A DNA stretch of 64,000 bases. It comes from Paenibacillus sp. ACRRY. Its GTDB lineage: Bacteria > Bacillota > Bacilli > Paenibacillales > Paenibacillaceae. The DNA lies in NCBI RefSeq assembly GCF_022346995.1, contig NZ_JAKRNM010000014.1, positions 22,523 to 86,522 on the forward strand, written 5' to 3'. The position numbers and the translations under genes were made by a program. Within the stretch, counting starts at the first letter, position 1; each line of letters begins with the position of its first letter. The notes beneath the pieces are model-generated. The model saw nothing but the letters and a program-made list of their open reading frames with translations. It was not told the DNA's origin and did not search any database. Shown here piece by piece: positions 18,454 through 27,220 of this stretch.

Positions 18454-18508
18454 AAACATGGATTCTATCACTCTGGCATGGGGTGAATAGAGTCCATGTT
18501 TTTTTTGA
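18454..18508 (+). terminator. Terminator of the opp operon
   Basis: A long stem (AAACATGGA pairing with TCCATGTTT, extended by further pairs inside) is followed by eight T. The 18302-18453 stretch between oppA and this hairpin shows nothing else. Confidence 0.85.
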
Positions 18509-18602
18509 TGACAAAAAAATAAAAAAAATTTAACTTTTTTGCAAAAAAGTGCAGACCAAATGCCTCTTTCATTCGTCTATATCTATAAGAGGTGATTCAC
18601 TG

Positions 18603-19496
18603 ATGAGAAGATGGTGGAAACGGGCAGGAATGCTGCTGGCTCTGCTGGTCATTATATATGTGGGTGTTAAACCGGACATACTGATAGGCAAACCGGGAAT
18701 CAAGGCGGAATCTGCGGTATTGATGGATTTGAGTACAGGCAAGATCTTGATGGATTATAATGGTTCAATGGAAATGGCCCCTGCGGGTATCAGCAAATTG
18801 ATGACAGAGCTGCTCGTCATGGAAGCCGTCATGAATGGCGAGGCACGCTGGGATGATGCGGTTAATGTTAGCCTGTACGCCAGTTCGGTGGGGGGTACTC
18901 AGCTTGCACTCAAGCAAGGGGAGAAATTTACAGTACAGGAGCTTTTTCAGACGATGGCGGTATATTCCGCTAATGATGCAGCTGTTGCACTTGCAGAGCA
19001 TATTGGTGGTACGGAGCAGTCGTTTGTACAGAAGATGAACGAGAAATCCTCGGAGATTGGCATGTCAACGGATACAGTCTTCAGGAACTCAACAGGACTG
19101 AGTGAGAAACAGCTGGGTCCTAACCGTCCTGATGTAATTCAGGGACAGACCGTCATGACAGCTACGGATGCATGCAAACTTGCACAATATCTAATTGAAA
19201 AATACCCCGAAGTACTCAAGGTCTCCAGCCAAACTCAGGTCTCCATGCATCAAAAAGGAATTTATATGAGCAACACGAACTGGATGCTATCCGCCATTGG
19301 AGGACCTTACGCTTACGATGGCAATGACGGATTGAAGACTGGCTATGATCCACTTACAGGCTACCACTTTGTAGGAACAGCAGAGCGCGATGGCAAAAGA
19401 CTGATCTCGGTCGTATTCGGTACAGAAAGCCGTGAAAGCCGTTTTAACGAAACACGCAAACTGCTCAATTATGGTTTCTCTGGCTCAAAGAATTAA
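18603..19496 (+). CDS. DacF-like S11 family protein lacking the catalytic serine
   Basis: The protein has the fold motifs of D-alanyl-D-alanine carboxypeptidases (peptidase S11): an N-terminal membrane segment, YSANDAA as the SxN motif and GLKTGY as the KTG motif. The SxxK active-site motif that reads PAS-x-TK in active relatives is here PAGISK, with Gly62 in place of the nucleophilic serine and K65 kept. If the sequence is right it should not hydrolyse substrate and may be a peptidoglycan-binding pseudoenzyme. ATG 18603 follows AGAGGTGATT; a C-terminal extension domain is absent (297 aa). Confidence 0.82.
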   Translation: MRRWWKRAGMLLALLVIIYVGVKPDILIGKPGIKAESAVLMDLSTGKILMDYNGSMEMAPAGISKLMTELLVMEAVMNGEARWDDAVNVSLYASSVGGTQLALKQGEKFTVQELFQTMAVYSANDAAVALAEHIGGTEQSFVQKMNEKSSEIGMSTDTVFRNSTGLSEKQLGPNRPDVIQGQTVMTATDACKLAQYLIEKYPEVLKVSSQTQVSMHQKGIYMSNTNWMLSAIGGPYAYDGNDGLKTGYDPLTGYHFVGTAERDGKRLISVVFGTESRESRFNETRKLLNYGFSGSKN

Positions 19497-19601
19497 ATGT
19501 TGCCGTATTCCCCCAACTGTAAACTTATGGATTATCATGGTAAAATGATTTACGGATAATTCCAAATTATTCTGTAATTCACTTATAAGGGGGACTTAAT
19601 A

Positions 19602-22031
19602 TTGAACGCAATTAGCAAAAAGGTATATGCTGTAACGCTAACCATGGCCATGTCGATTGCTCTGATTCAGCCTGCAGTTCAGGCAGCAGAAGCAAGCAAG
19701 CCTACAGCAGCCGTTGCTGAAGCCATAACTTCAAAGGCAGCACAGACGCTCAAGCAACTGGGATACATAGATGGTACAACAGATGGAATGCAACAAACAC
19801 AGACACCGATAACGCGTGCTCAAGCAGCAATCATCCTGCAACGTGTACTTAAACTCGATACACCTGCTTCTCTTACAGGCTTCGCTGATGTTCTGGCTAA
19901 AGATGAAGCCGCACCCGCAATCTATGCATTGAAGCAGAGTGGTCTCATTCAGGGACAAGCCAAAGGTTATGCACCGGATGCACCACTCACGCGGGCACAG
20001 ATGGCCTCATTATTTACCCGGGCATTTGAATTGAAGGATAACGGAATTCAGGTCGTATACAGTGATATGAAACAGATTCCCGAAGTGCATGCCGAGGATG
20101 CGGTTCGCCTCAAGCAGCATTTTATCATTGAAGGCAGTGCATTTAATGCCAAGGGTACAGTAACGCATGGTGAATTTGCCGAAGCATTGTATCTGGCACT
20201 AGGGCTTGATGTAGCAGCGGAGGGACTTACACCGCTGGAGGATTTCTTCAAGCAGCCTGCTCAGGCTGGATTCCAGATGTCACCGGACGGCAAACATATG
20301 GCCTATCTGGAACCATGGAATAACCGTATGAACGTTGTGGTTAAGGAAAATGGTGGTACAGGCAAGCCGATCCGGATCACGAGTGAAACCGATCGCAGTA
20401 TTGCTGCCTTTGTATGGGCTACCGATGATAAATTGCTCTATGTGAAGGATGAAGCCGGGGACGAGAATTATCATATTTATGTTACGGATATTGATGGTAA
20501 GAACAGCAAGGATCTTACCCCATACCCCAATACAAGAGCCATGTTGGTTGATCCGCTGGAGAGCATTCCAGATGAAATTCTGGTGGGCATGAACAAACGC
20601 GATCCTCGGATCTTCGACGTATACCGCATCAATATTAAGACAGGCGAAGCTGTGCTTGCTGCCGAGAATCCAGGTAATATCTCGGGCTGGTTAACAGACC
20701 ACGAAGGTAAGATTCGTGTAGCCGTATCCAGTGATGGCAACGTATCCTCGTTAATGTATCGTGATTCGGAGGATAAAACGTTTGAGCCATTGCTAACCAC
20801 AGAGCTGGGAGAGACGTTTGTTCCACTGATGTTCACCTATGACAACAAAAATATCTATGTTGCGTCTAACCTGGATCGGGATAAAACAGCTATTGTGGAA
20901 TTTAGCCTTAGCACCAAGAAGGTAACGAGAACCATTTATGAAAACAAGGATGTGGATGTAACCAGCTTCATACCTTCGAAAGAGAAGGGGACAATTCTTG
21001 CAGCAGTTTATGAAACAGACAAGGTAAACTATGAATTCTTCGATGACGAGTTCAAAAAATTAATGCAGGATCTTCAAGCCAAAGTGCCCGGTAAGGAAGT
21101 TAGCATCTCCAACATGACCGAAGAAGGTCAGGTCCTGTTTGCCGCTTATAGTGACAAGTCGATGGGTACCTATTATTTCTACGATTCGAAGACAGGCAAG
21201 CTGGATAAATTGGCTGACGCTGCACCATGGATTGATGAGAGCAAGATGTCGGACATGAAACCTGTGACCTTTACGTCACGTGATGGTTTAACCCTTCATG
21301 GTTATCTGACACTACCTAACGGGGCGGAAGCTTCCGGGCTACCACTCGTTGTTGTCCCGCACGGCGGGCCATGGGCTCGTGACTCATGGGGCTTCAGTCC
21401 GGAAATCCAGTTCCTTGCCAGCCGCGGGTATGCTGTACTGCAGGTGAACTTCCGTGGCTCCACAGGATATGGAAAAGCGTTCCTGGATGCAGGGAACAAA
21501 GAGTGGGGCAAAGCGATGCAGAACGATCTTACGGATGGCGTAAACTGGCTGGTTAAAGAGGGAACAGTCGATCCAGAACGTGTAGCCATTTATGGTGGAT
21601 CATATGGAGGTTACGCAGCGCTAGCCGGACTGGCATTCACACCGGACGTGTATGCTGCCGGAATCAGCTACGTGGGACCTTCCAATCTGTTCACCCTGCT
21701 GGATTCCCTTCCACCCTATTGGGAGTCTGAGCGGAACATGTTCTATGAGCGCATGGGTGATCCGGTGAAAGATAAGGAGCTGCTGACTGAAGCCTCACCA
21801 TTGTTCCATATCGATCAGATGAAGGCGCCACTATTTGTCGTACAAGGTGCGAATGATCCGCGGGTTAAACAGGCAGAGTCTGATCAGATCGTGGAAGCAC
21901 TGCGCGACCGTGGTGTCGATGTCCCTTACATGTTAAAAGCAAACGAAGGGCATGGTTTCGCTAATATCGAGAATCAGCTTGATCTGTATCGGGCGATTGA
22001 GAAATTCCTCAATCGTCACCTGATGCAGTAA
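19602..22031 (+). CDS. S9 family peptidase (prolyl oligopeptidase type) with N-terminal SLH domains
   Basis: A secreted 809-residue protein: signal peptide ending near QAAEA, about three SLH-like units (residues 35-205) for wall anchoring, a beta-propeller-like region (about 215-545) and an alpha/beta hydrolase domain. The catalytic triad is readable: S667 in GGSYGGY, D752 in GANDPR and H784 in EGHGF. It probably acts as an oligopeptidase or acylaminoacyl-peptidase on the cell surface. Start is TTG 19602 after AAGGGGGA. SLH fused to S9 is unusual compared with the cytoplasmic enzymes of the family. Confidence 0.87.
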   Translation: MNAISKKVYAVTLTMAMSIALIQPAVQAAEASKPTAAVAEAITSKAAQTLKQLGYIDGTTDGMQQTQTPITRAQAAIILQRVLKLDTPASLTGFADVLAKDEAAPAIYALKQSGLIQGQAKGYAPDAPLTRAQMASLFTRAFELKDNGIQVVYSDMKQIPEVHAEDAVRLKQHFIIEGSAFNAKGTVTHGEFAEALYLALGLDVAAEGLTPLEDFFKQPAQAGFQMSPDGKHMAYLEPWNNRMNVVVKENGGTGKPIRITSETDRSIAAFVWATDDKLLYVKDEAGDENYHIYVTDIDGKNSKDLTPYPNTRAMLVDPLESIPDEILVGMNKRDPRIFDVYRINIKTGEAVLAAENPGNISGWLTDHEGKIRVAVSSDGNVSSLMYRDSEDKTFEPLLTTELGETFVPLMFTYDNKNIYVASNLDRDKTAIVEFSLSTKKVTRTIYENKDVDVTSFIPSKEKGTILAAVYETDKVNYEFFDDEFKKLMQDLQAKVPGKEVSISNMTEEGQVLFAAYSDKSMGTYYFYDSKTGKLDKLADAAPWIDESKMSDMKPVTFTSRDGLTLHGYLTLPNGAEASGLPLVVVPHGGPWARDSWGFSPEIQFLASRGYAVLQVNFRGSTGYGKAFLDAGNKEWGKAMQNDLTDGVNWLVKEGTVDPERVAIYGGSYGGYAALAGLAFTPDVYAAGISYVGPSNLFTLLDSLPPYWESERNMFYERMGDPVKDKELLTEASPLFHIDQMKAPLFVVQGANDPRVKQAESDQIVEALRDRGVDVPYMLKANEGHGFANIENQLDLYRAIEKFLNRHLMQ

Positions 22032-22098
22032 TAGTGTACATCCAAGTTATCTGTTTCGCTAAATGAAGCAGCCATAGGTAATCTTCATAAGGCAGCGC

Positions 22099-22145
22099 GC
22101 TGTCCCTCAGGTTAGATTCACACACAATCTGGGGACAGCTTTTTT
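22099..22145 (+). terminator. Terminator after the S9 peptidase gene
   Basis: GCTGTCCC and GGGACAGC form an 8-bp stem with a 25-base apical region, followed by six T. Confidence 0.85.
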
Positions 22146-22189
22146 CATTAAAAACATACTAATATCCCGTGTAAATCCATATTAATGAA

Positions 22190-22219
22190 TTGACATATGA
22201 AATCCATTTGTTTTAAAAT
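22190..22219 (+). promoter_or_regulatory. Promoter of the MFS exporter gene
   Basis: TTGACA (22190-22195) and TAAAAT (22214-22219) are separated by 18 bases, about 100 bases upstream of the start codon. A dyad operator overlaps the -10 box. Confidence 0.65.
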
Positions 22220-22234
22220 GACCAGTGAGTCATT
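22217..22234. promoter_or_regulatory. Putative TetR-type operator
   Basis: AATGAC-N6-GTCATT is a perfect dyad that overlaps the -10 element of the exporter promoter. The spacing and sequence resemble operators of TetR-family repressors of drug exporters. No regulator gene is adjacent. Confidence 0.5.
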
Positions 22235-22315
22235 ATTGTTCTAATTTGTTTAATATATATGTAGCATCCTGGCATAGGCTGGGCAATTGTGATCTGATCG
22301 GGGAGGTAAGTAGAG

Positions 22316-23908
22316 ATGCAAAAACAAATGAAATGGCCGCTCATTTTATTTGCGATAGGGGTATTCATGGCTGCACTTGATAATGGTATTATCACGTCAT
22401 CGCTGACGACGCTAAATGCTTCGTTTGGAGTATCTCCGACGTGGGGAGCATGGACAATTACCCTCTATACACTTGGTCTTGCGGTGAGTGTACCGATTGC
22501 AGGGAAGCTGTCTGACCGTTATGGCCGCAAAAAGCTGTTTTTGATTGAAGTCGCGTTGTTCGGAATAGGTTCATTGCTTGTCGCAATGAGTCCATCATTT
22601 ACTTTCTTCCTGGTTGCGCGTGTCATCCAGGCGCTGGGCGGTGGCGGGATCTTTATCATTGCCAGTTCGTATGTGCTGAGCAAGTTTCCTGCTGAACGTC
22701 AGGGTACAGCCTTGGGCTTGCTTGGAGGCATGAATGGTGTTGCTGCGATTCTGGGACCAAACATTGGTGCTTTTATTTTGGATATTACGGGAAACTGGCA
22801 CTGGTTATTCCTCATTAATGTACCGATTGCCATTCTCTTATTTATCGCGGGCATTCGATTCATCCATGAAGAACAGGAGTTGAACCGCGCTGCTGTGGAC
22901 TGGAGTGGTATTGCCGTTCTCACTCTAGGAGTACTGAGTTTGATGTACAGCTTCAGTAATCTGGACGGTGTCGATATGCTGCAGAGCCTCGGTTCGCCAA
23001 TGTTCTATGGTTTCTTCCTGGCAGGTGTGGTTATTCTGGTGCTCTTTTACTTTTTGGAAAAGAGGCTGGAAGGCTCACAGCGTGAACCTGTCGTATCGAC
23101 TGAGCTTCTTGGCATTGCTTCCTTTCGGTGGACGCTGCTGATTGCCTTTTTCTCGGGAGCCATTCTGGCATCCGTGATCTTCATTCCAGGCTTCGTGGAG
23201 CAATATCTGGGTGTATCCAGTACAGCTTCAGGTTACTGGTTTACCCCGCTGGCCTTGGCATCAGGAATTGGTGCAGGTGGTGGTGGTTACCTGGTTGACC
23301 GCAAAGGACCGATCTGGACCTTATCCGTCGCCGGCTTGCTGTCTGCGATTGGATTCCTGCTGTTCCCGCTATGGGTAGAGCATATCTGGCAGTTCGTCAT
23401 TGCGAGTGTACTTGTGGGGATCGGTTTCGGCATGATGCTGGGGGCACCGGTAAACGTGCTCGTCACGGAACAGGCTGGTGAAAATAACAAGGGGATTGCC
23501 GTAGCAACCAGTTCCTTGTTCCGCCAGATGGCGATGGCCATTGCGCCTACTATCTTTGCAGGATTTCTCGCGCGTTCGTTCTCCAACTTGGGCTCCAATA
23601 TTCAGGCAGGGCTCGATGATCAAGGGATTCAGGTTCCTCCAGAAGTGCTTCAACAGTATGCATCAGGAGCAGGGGGAGCATCGGGAAGTGATGTCGCGAG
23701 TCTGACGGAAGGATTGTCCCAAATTCCTGACCCGGGTATTCGGGATGTGCTGCTTCAAGCCGTTCATCAAACGACGGGTCAAGGTTACAACGGGCTGTTC
23801 TGGTCTGCCGTTATCTTCAGTGTGCTGACTCTGGCAGCTGCCCTGATTACTGGACGTTTGCGTACAAGAGAGAAAAACAAACGTTTGGATACAGTATCCA
23901 CCAATTGA
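22316..23908 (+). CDS. MFS transporter, DHA2 (14-TM drug:H+ antiporter) family
   Basis: A 530-residue integral membrane exporter. It has MFS motif A GKLSDRYGRKKLF between TM2 and TM3, LDNGIITSSL in TM1 (the D1 motif position) and about 14 hydrophobic helices, typical of EmrB/QacA relatives that export drugs or lipophilic compounds by proton antiport. A loop rich in Gly/Ser near residues 435-475 precedes the last helix. GGGAGGT lies before ATG 22316. Substrate is unknown. Confidence 0.9.
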   Translation: MQKQMKWPLILFAIGVFMAALDNGIITSSLTTLNASFGVSPTWGAWTITLYTLGLAVSVPIAGKLSDRYGRKKLFLIEVALFGIGSLLVAMSPSFTFFLVARVIQALGGGGIFIIASSYVLSKFPAERQGTALGLLGGMNGVAAILGPNIGAFILDITGNWHWLFLINVPIAILLFIAGIRFIHEEQELNRAAVDWSGIAVLTLGVLSLMYSFSNLDGVDMLQSLGSPMFYGFFLAGVVILVLFYFLEKRLEGSQREPVVSTELLGIASFRWTLLIAFFSGAILASVIFIPGFVEQYLGVSSTASGYWFTPLALASGIGAGGGGYLVDRKGPIWTLSVAGLLSAIGFLLFPLWVEHIWQFVIASVLVGIGFGMMLGAPVNVLVTEQAGENNKGIAVATSSLFRQMAMAIAPTIFAGFLARSFSNLGSNIQAGLDDQGIQVPPEVLQQYASGAGGASGSDVASLTEGLSQIPDPGIRDVLLQAVHQTTGQGYNGLFWSAVIFSVLTLAAALITGRLRTREKNKRLDTVSTN

Positions 23909-23937
23909 CCTTATGGAATAGATATACGTATAATTTG

Positions 23938-23990
23938 AAGAGAACAGCCTAACCTTTGAACGAACCAAAAGGAAGTGCTGTTCTTTTCAA
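23938..23990 (+). terminator. Hairpin after the MFS gene
   Basis: AAGAGAACAGC and GCTGTTCTTTT can pair over about 11 bp with a 28-base loop, and T residues lie in the 3' arm and after it. The remaining 23991-24165 shows no feature that I can name. Confidence 0.6.
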
Positions 23991-24165
23991 TTTAACCGTA
24001 TTGTAACTTTTCGTCCTGTAGCAATGTTTAAAATAGAACGAGCGTGAGCGTTGTTCCTGTCCGAGATAAAGAAAAGTTCAGAGAGCACCGTGTCATAAGC
24101 AGTTTCAGACGTTTAATGATATGTAGTATCGAATTTCATTTTGACAGTGAAGAAGGAATCGATGA

Positions 24166-25200
24166 ATGAAAAGCAGAACTAAAGAAAAGAAGAAGAAAAG
24201 AAGAAAAGGCATATATATAACTCTCGTGTCGCTCGTTGTTTTGTTGATTGGCGGGTATTTGTTTCGCCAGCAGCTCGCTGTAGCTGCCTTTGATCTGTTC
24301 CTGGCAGGCTCTGTAGAGGGCCAATTGTCCAAATCGTATGTTCCGCAGGAGGGCAATAAAACGCCTGACCCGACCGTCTATCGCAAAGAGCCGTTTTCTG
24401 TGCTGCTACTTGGTTCTGACAAACGTGCTTACGAGAAAACGCGTGGTCGCTCGGATACGGTCATTTATGCGGTGGTCAGACCGAAGGAGTCACGTGTATT
24501 GCTCGTATCCATCCCCCGTGATACTTATGTTCAGATTGTTGGACGTGATGCCGACAAGGATGGCGTAGATGATTATGACAAGCTTGCGCATGCCTACGCT
24601 TTCGGAGGGGAGAATATGTCCATCAATACGGTGGAGAAGTTTCTGGATGCGGATGTAGGCTATTATGCAACGATTAATTTTGACGGAATCAAAAAGGTCG
24701 TTGATGCGCTTGGTGGTGTGAAGCTGCCCATTGAAGAAGATATCGTGAACAAGGATCCCAATCACGTGCAATTCACGATCGAAGGCGGCAAGCCGATCTA
24801 TGATGGCCAGGAAGCCCTTTATTATGTAAGATACCGCGAGGATAGCGATTTTAATCGTACCAAACGGCAGCAGATTTTCCTGAACGCCATGGCGAATGAA
24901 ATGCTGAGTTTGAATCAGATTGCTAAAATCCCGGAATTGATTCAGATTATGGGTGAGAACTTCCAGACAGACATGCAGCCATCATTTATTACCGATCTGG
25001 CCAAACAGGTCATGACTCAGGATAAACCGCAAATCTCGAGCTTCACCATTCTCGGCGAAGGGATGCGCAAAGACGGTATCTACTATGGTCAAGCGGATGA
25101 GAAGGATGTCCAATATGCCAAAGAGCTGATTAACAACTGGATGGATGAATCGACCCCAGCCGGTGAAGTGATGGTTCCAGACCGGCAAGCGATCGACTAA
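24166..25200 (+). CDS. LytR-CpsA-Psr (LCP) family cell wall polymer ligase
   Basis: LCP proteins transfer wall teichoic acid or other anionic polymers from lipid carriers to peptidoglycan. The 344-residue protein has a very basic N-terminus, one membrane segment (about 15-34) and the catalytic domain with VLLLGSDKR, RSDTVIYAVV, LVSIPRDTYV and YYVRYREDSDFNRTKRQQ. These include the conserved Arg and Asp residues that bind the pyrophosphate head group. GAAGGA lies upstream. It stands alone with its own terminator, so its polymer substrate is not indicated. Confidence 0.92.
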   Translation: MKSRTKEKKKKRRKGIYITLVSLVVLLIGGYLFRQQLAVAAFDLFLAGSVEGQLSKSYVPQEGNKTPDPTVYRKEPFSVLLLGSDKRAYEKTRGRSDTVIYAVVRPKESRVLLVSIPRDTYVQIVGRDADKDGVDDYDKLAHAYAFGGENMSINTVEKFLDADVGYYATINFDGIKKVVDALGGVKLPIEEDIVNKDPNHVQFTIEGGKPIYDGQEALYYVRYREDSDFNRTKRQQIFLNAMANEMLSLNQIAKIPELIQIMGENFQTDMQPSFITDLAKQVMTQDKPQISSFTILGEGMRKDGIYYGQADEKDVQYAKELINNWMDESTPAGEVMVPDRQAID

Positions 25201-25233
25201 TGAATTCCATACAGGCAAAGTATGTATGACAAC

Positions 25234-25272
25234 AATCAGCAGTACGTTAATGAGCGGGCTGCTGATTTTTTT
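25234..25272 (+). terminator. Terminator after the LCP gene
   Basis: AATCAGCAG pairs with CTGCTGATT and runs into a T tract. Confidence 0.85.
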
Positions 25273-25379
25273 CATTGGAGGGCGATTTCAACCTTTTGGA
25301 ACATCTTGCGTTTTGATCCGTATAATATAAGTTGAGGCGTAACTTGAAGTAGGAATACACAAGGAGGATACGTAAGGGT

Positions 25380-25805
25380 ATGAACATCGCATTTTTTTTG
25401 CTGCCTAAGCAAGAGGTTACCTGTGTAACGTCGGATTCTACTCTGCGGCAAACGTTGGAACGGATGGAATATCACCGGTTTACGGCGGTACCCATTTTGA
25501 ATAAGGAAGGCAAATATATAGGCACGGTCACCGAAGGTGATCTATTGTGGTATATGAAAAACGCTGAGGGAAAGATTTCATTTGAAAACGCTTCAAAATT
25601 TCTGCTCAAAGATGTACCTCTTCGCCTCGATATTAAGCCCGTATCCATTGATGCCAATATGGAAGACCTCATCAATCTCGCCAAGGTACAGAACTTTGTG
25701 CCTGTAGTCGATGATATGGAACGTTTTATTGGTATTGTAAGGCGCAGTCAGATCATTGAATACTGTGAAGGCATTGTCTCCAAAGAGTCCATGAAAGCCA
25801 AGTAA
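25380..25805 (+). CDS. CBS-pair protein
   Basis: A 141-residue protein made almost wholly of two CBS domains (about 1-62 and 70-135), with VPILNKEGKYIGTVTEGDLLWY and VPVVDDMERFIGIVRRSQIIEY. Stand-alone CBS pairs of this size in Firmicutes bind adenine nucleotides, and one type (DarB/CbpB) binds c-di-AMP; that ligand is only a possibility here, made more interesting by gdpP two genes downstream. AAGGAGG is at 25361-25367. Confidence 0.85.
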   Translation: MNIAFFLLPKQEVTCVTSDSTLRQTLERMEYHRFTAVPILNKEGKYIGTVTEGDLLWYMKNAEGKISFENASKFLLKDVPLRLDIKPVSIDANMEDLINLAKVQNFVPVVDDMERFIGIVRRSQIIEYCEGIVSKESMKAK

Positions 25806-25989
25806 GAAATAATTAGCTGGTATTAAGCTTCAGTGAACGCGGATAATCAGAGCCTCTCAGTATCATGTTAAGCATGAGGAAGCATAAGAAGAGCGGGCAT
25901 TTTCCTGCCATGGGGGATGATTTTGTGGACCCCCTTTTTATGCTATAATGGAGAATAAAGCTTTTTCGGGGAGAGTGACTTTCGCCAAT

Positions 25990-26292
25990 ATGCCTAAAGA
26001 ACTGGATGTAGCCAAACGCGCTAAAGTGATTGAATGGCTGAAAACCGAAGTACTTGACCAAGTATCCCGATTGTTCAAAGCGTTATGGGAAGGCAGTACC
26101 TCCCGAATCGGGGACAGTCTCGCCAGTCTGATGATGAGTAGTTACATATTGGGCCGCAGGCTCGGTATTCCTTTCAAGGATCTGGATGCATTGTTAATTG
26201 AGAAGTTGAGAAAGCACAAATCGGAAGGTCACCAGCTTGAAGACTGGTACCAGGATATATCCGCGCTAGAAGATCATATGCGTAAGAGGTGA
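25990..26292 (+). CDS. MazG-like family protein
   Basis: A small all-helical protein resembling the MazG-like family (WLKTEVLDQVSRLFKALWEGS, SLASLMMSSYILGRRLGIPFKDLD, HQLEDWYQDISALEDHMRKR). Nucleotide pyrophosphohydrolase activity is not established for this branch. The start is uncertain. ATG 25948 overlaps a TATAAT-like element (25944-25949) that may be the promoter, so ATG 25990 giving MPKELDVAKR is preferred, although GGGGAG is about 16 bases upstream. The stop overlaps the region of the next gene's ribosome binding site. Confidence 0.8.
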   Translation: MPKELDVAKRAKVIEWLKTEVLDQVSRLFKALWEGSTSRIGDSLASLMMSSYILGRRLGIPFKDLDALLIEKLRKHKSEGHQLEDWYQDISALEDHMRKR

Positions 26293-26297
26293 ATTTG

Positions 26298-27209
26298 TTG
26301 AAATTTAGCTTGAAGTCAGCCGTCTGGAGCGCAGTATACCTGCTCTTGCTGCTTTCGCTGTTAACTCCTTTATCGGTTCTCGCCATATTTTTCATGATGG
26401 TACCCGGAGTTATTTTGTTTGCTTCCTTATCTGTAAAATCATTTATATGGCACCTTGTTCCGGTAGCGGTCATATTAGTCTTGTTTCATCCGATCTATCT
26501 ATTACTGCTGCTGCTGTTCACGCTGCCTGCGATCATTATGGGTAATGCCTACAAGAAAAGGAAGTCGGCCCTGTTCGCCTTATTGGCGGGAACTGGAGCC
26601 ATGCTCGCAGAATACTTGCTGCTCTTGCTGATTGGAAGTGTCATCTTCCAATTCGATCTGTCGAGTTATATTGATGATGTGGTGAGATTAACCATTGAAC
26701 CACTAACGAATACGTCTAATCAAATGGTAAATGGATTTGCATGGACACCTGAAATGACTCAGGATGTCGCAAGGCAGACACAGCTCATGATTCCATTCGC
26801 TTTGGTCGTGACATCCATGGTGATGTCGCTTATCACACACGTGATTGCTCGTCCTATTTTGAATGTGATGGGTGTATCCGTCTCGAAGCTGCCACCAGCG
26901 CGCGAATGGCGTATGCCACGTGCCTTGATCTGGTATTACTTCCTGGCACTGCTCTTCGAGGTCATTTCCAGACAGAGCGATGGGACATACTGGACCATGA
27001 TTGCGATGAACTTGTCGCCTTTGATTAATCTGGGCTTCATGATTCAAGCCATCGGTTTCTTCTTCTTCTTGGCACATGCGAAGAAGTGGAATCCGGTTAT
27101 ACCGTATTTGCTGGCGGTTGCGGTCTTCTTCATTGGGCCGCTTCGGATTATCGGGATTATCGATCTGGCGTTCCCGCTTCGCGAGGCAATATCGAAACCA
27201 AAACGTTAG
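26298..27209 (+). CDS. yybS: YybS family membrane protein (DUF2232)
   Basis: A polytopic membrane protein of about 303 residues with roughly eight hydrophobic segments, resembling B. subtilis YybS. Its position directly before gdpP-rplI-dnaB is the conserved arrangement. The family resembles S-component-like or transporter-like membrane proteins, but the role is unknown. TTG 26298 is favoured because AGAGGTGA (26286-26292) is then spaced six bases away; GTG 26289 lies inside that site. Confidence 0.88.
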   Translation: MKFSLKSAVWSAVYLLLLLSLLTPLSVLAIFFMMVPGVILFASLSVKSFIWHLVPVAVILVLFHPIYLLLLLLFTLPAIIMGNAYKKRKSALFALLAGTGAMLAEYLLLLLIGSVIFQFDLSSYIDDVVRLTIEPLTNTSNQMVNGFAWTPEMTQDVARQTQLMIPFALVVTSMVMSLITHVIARPILNVMGVSVSKLPPAREWRMPRALIWYYFLALLFEVISRQSDGTYWTMIAMNLSPLINLGFMIQAIGFFFFLAHAKKWNPVIPYLLAVAVFFIGPLRIIGIIDLAFPLREAISKPKR

Positions 27210-27220
27210 GGTGATGAGTC

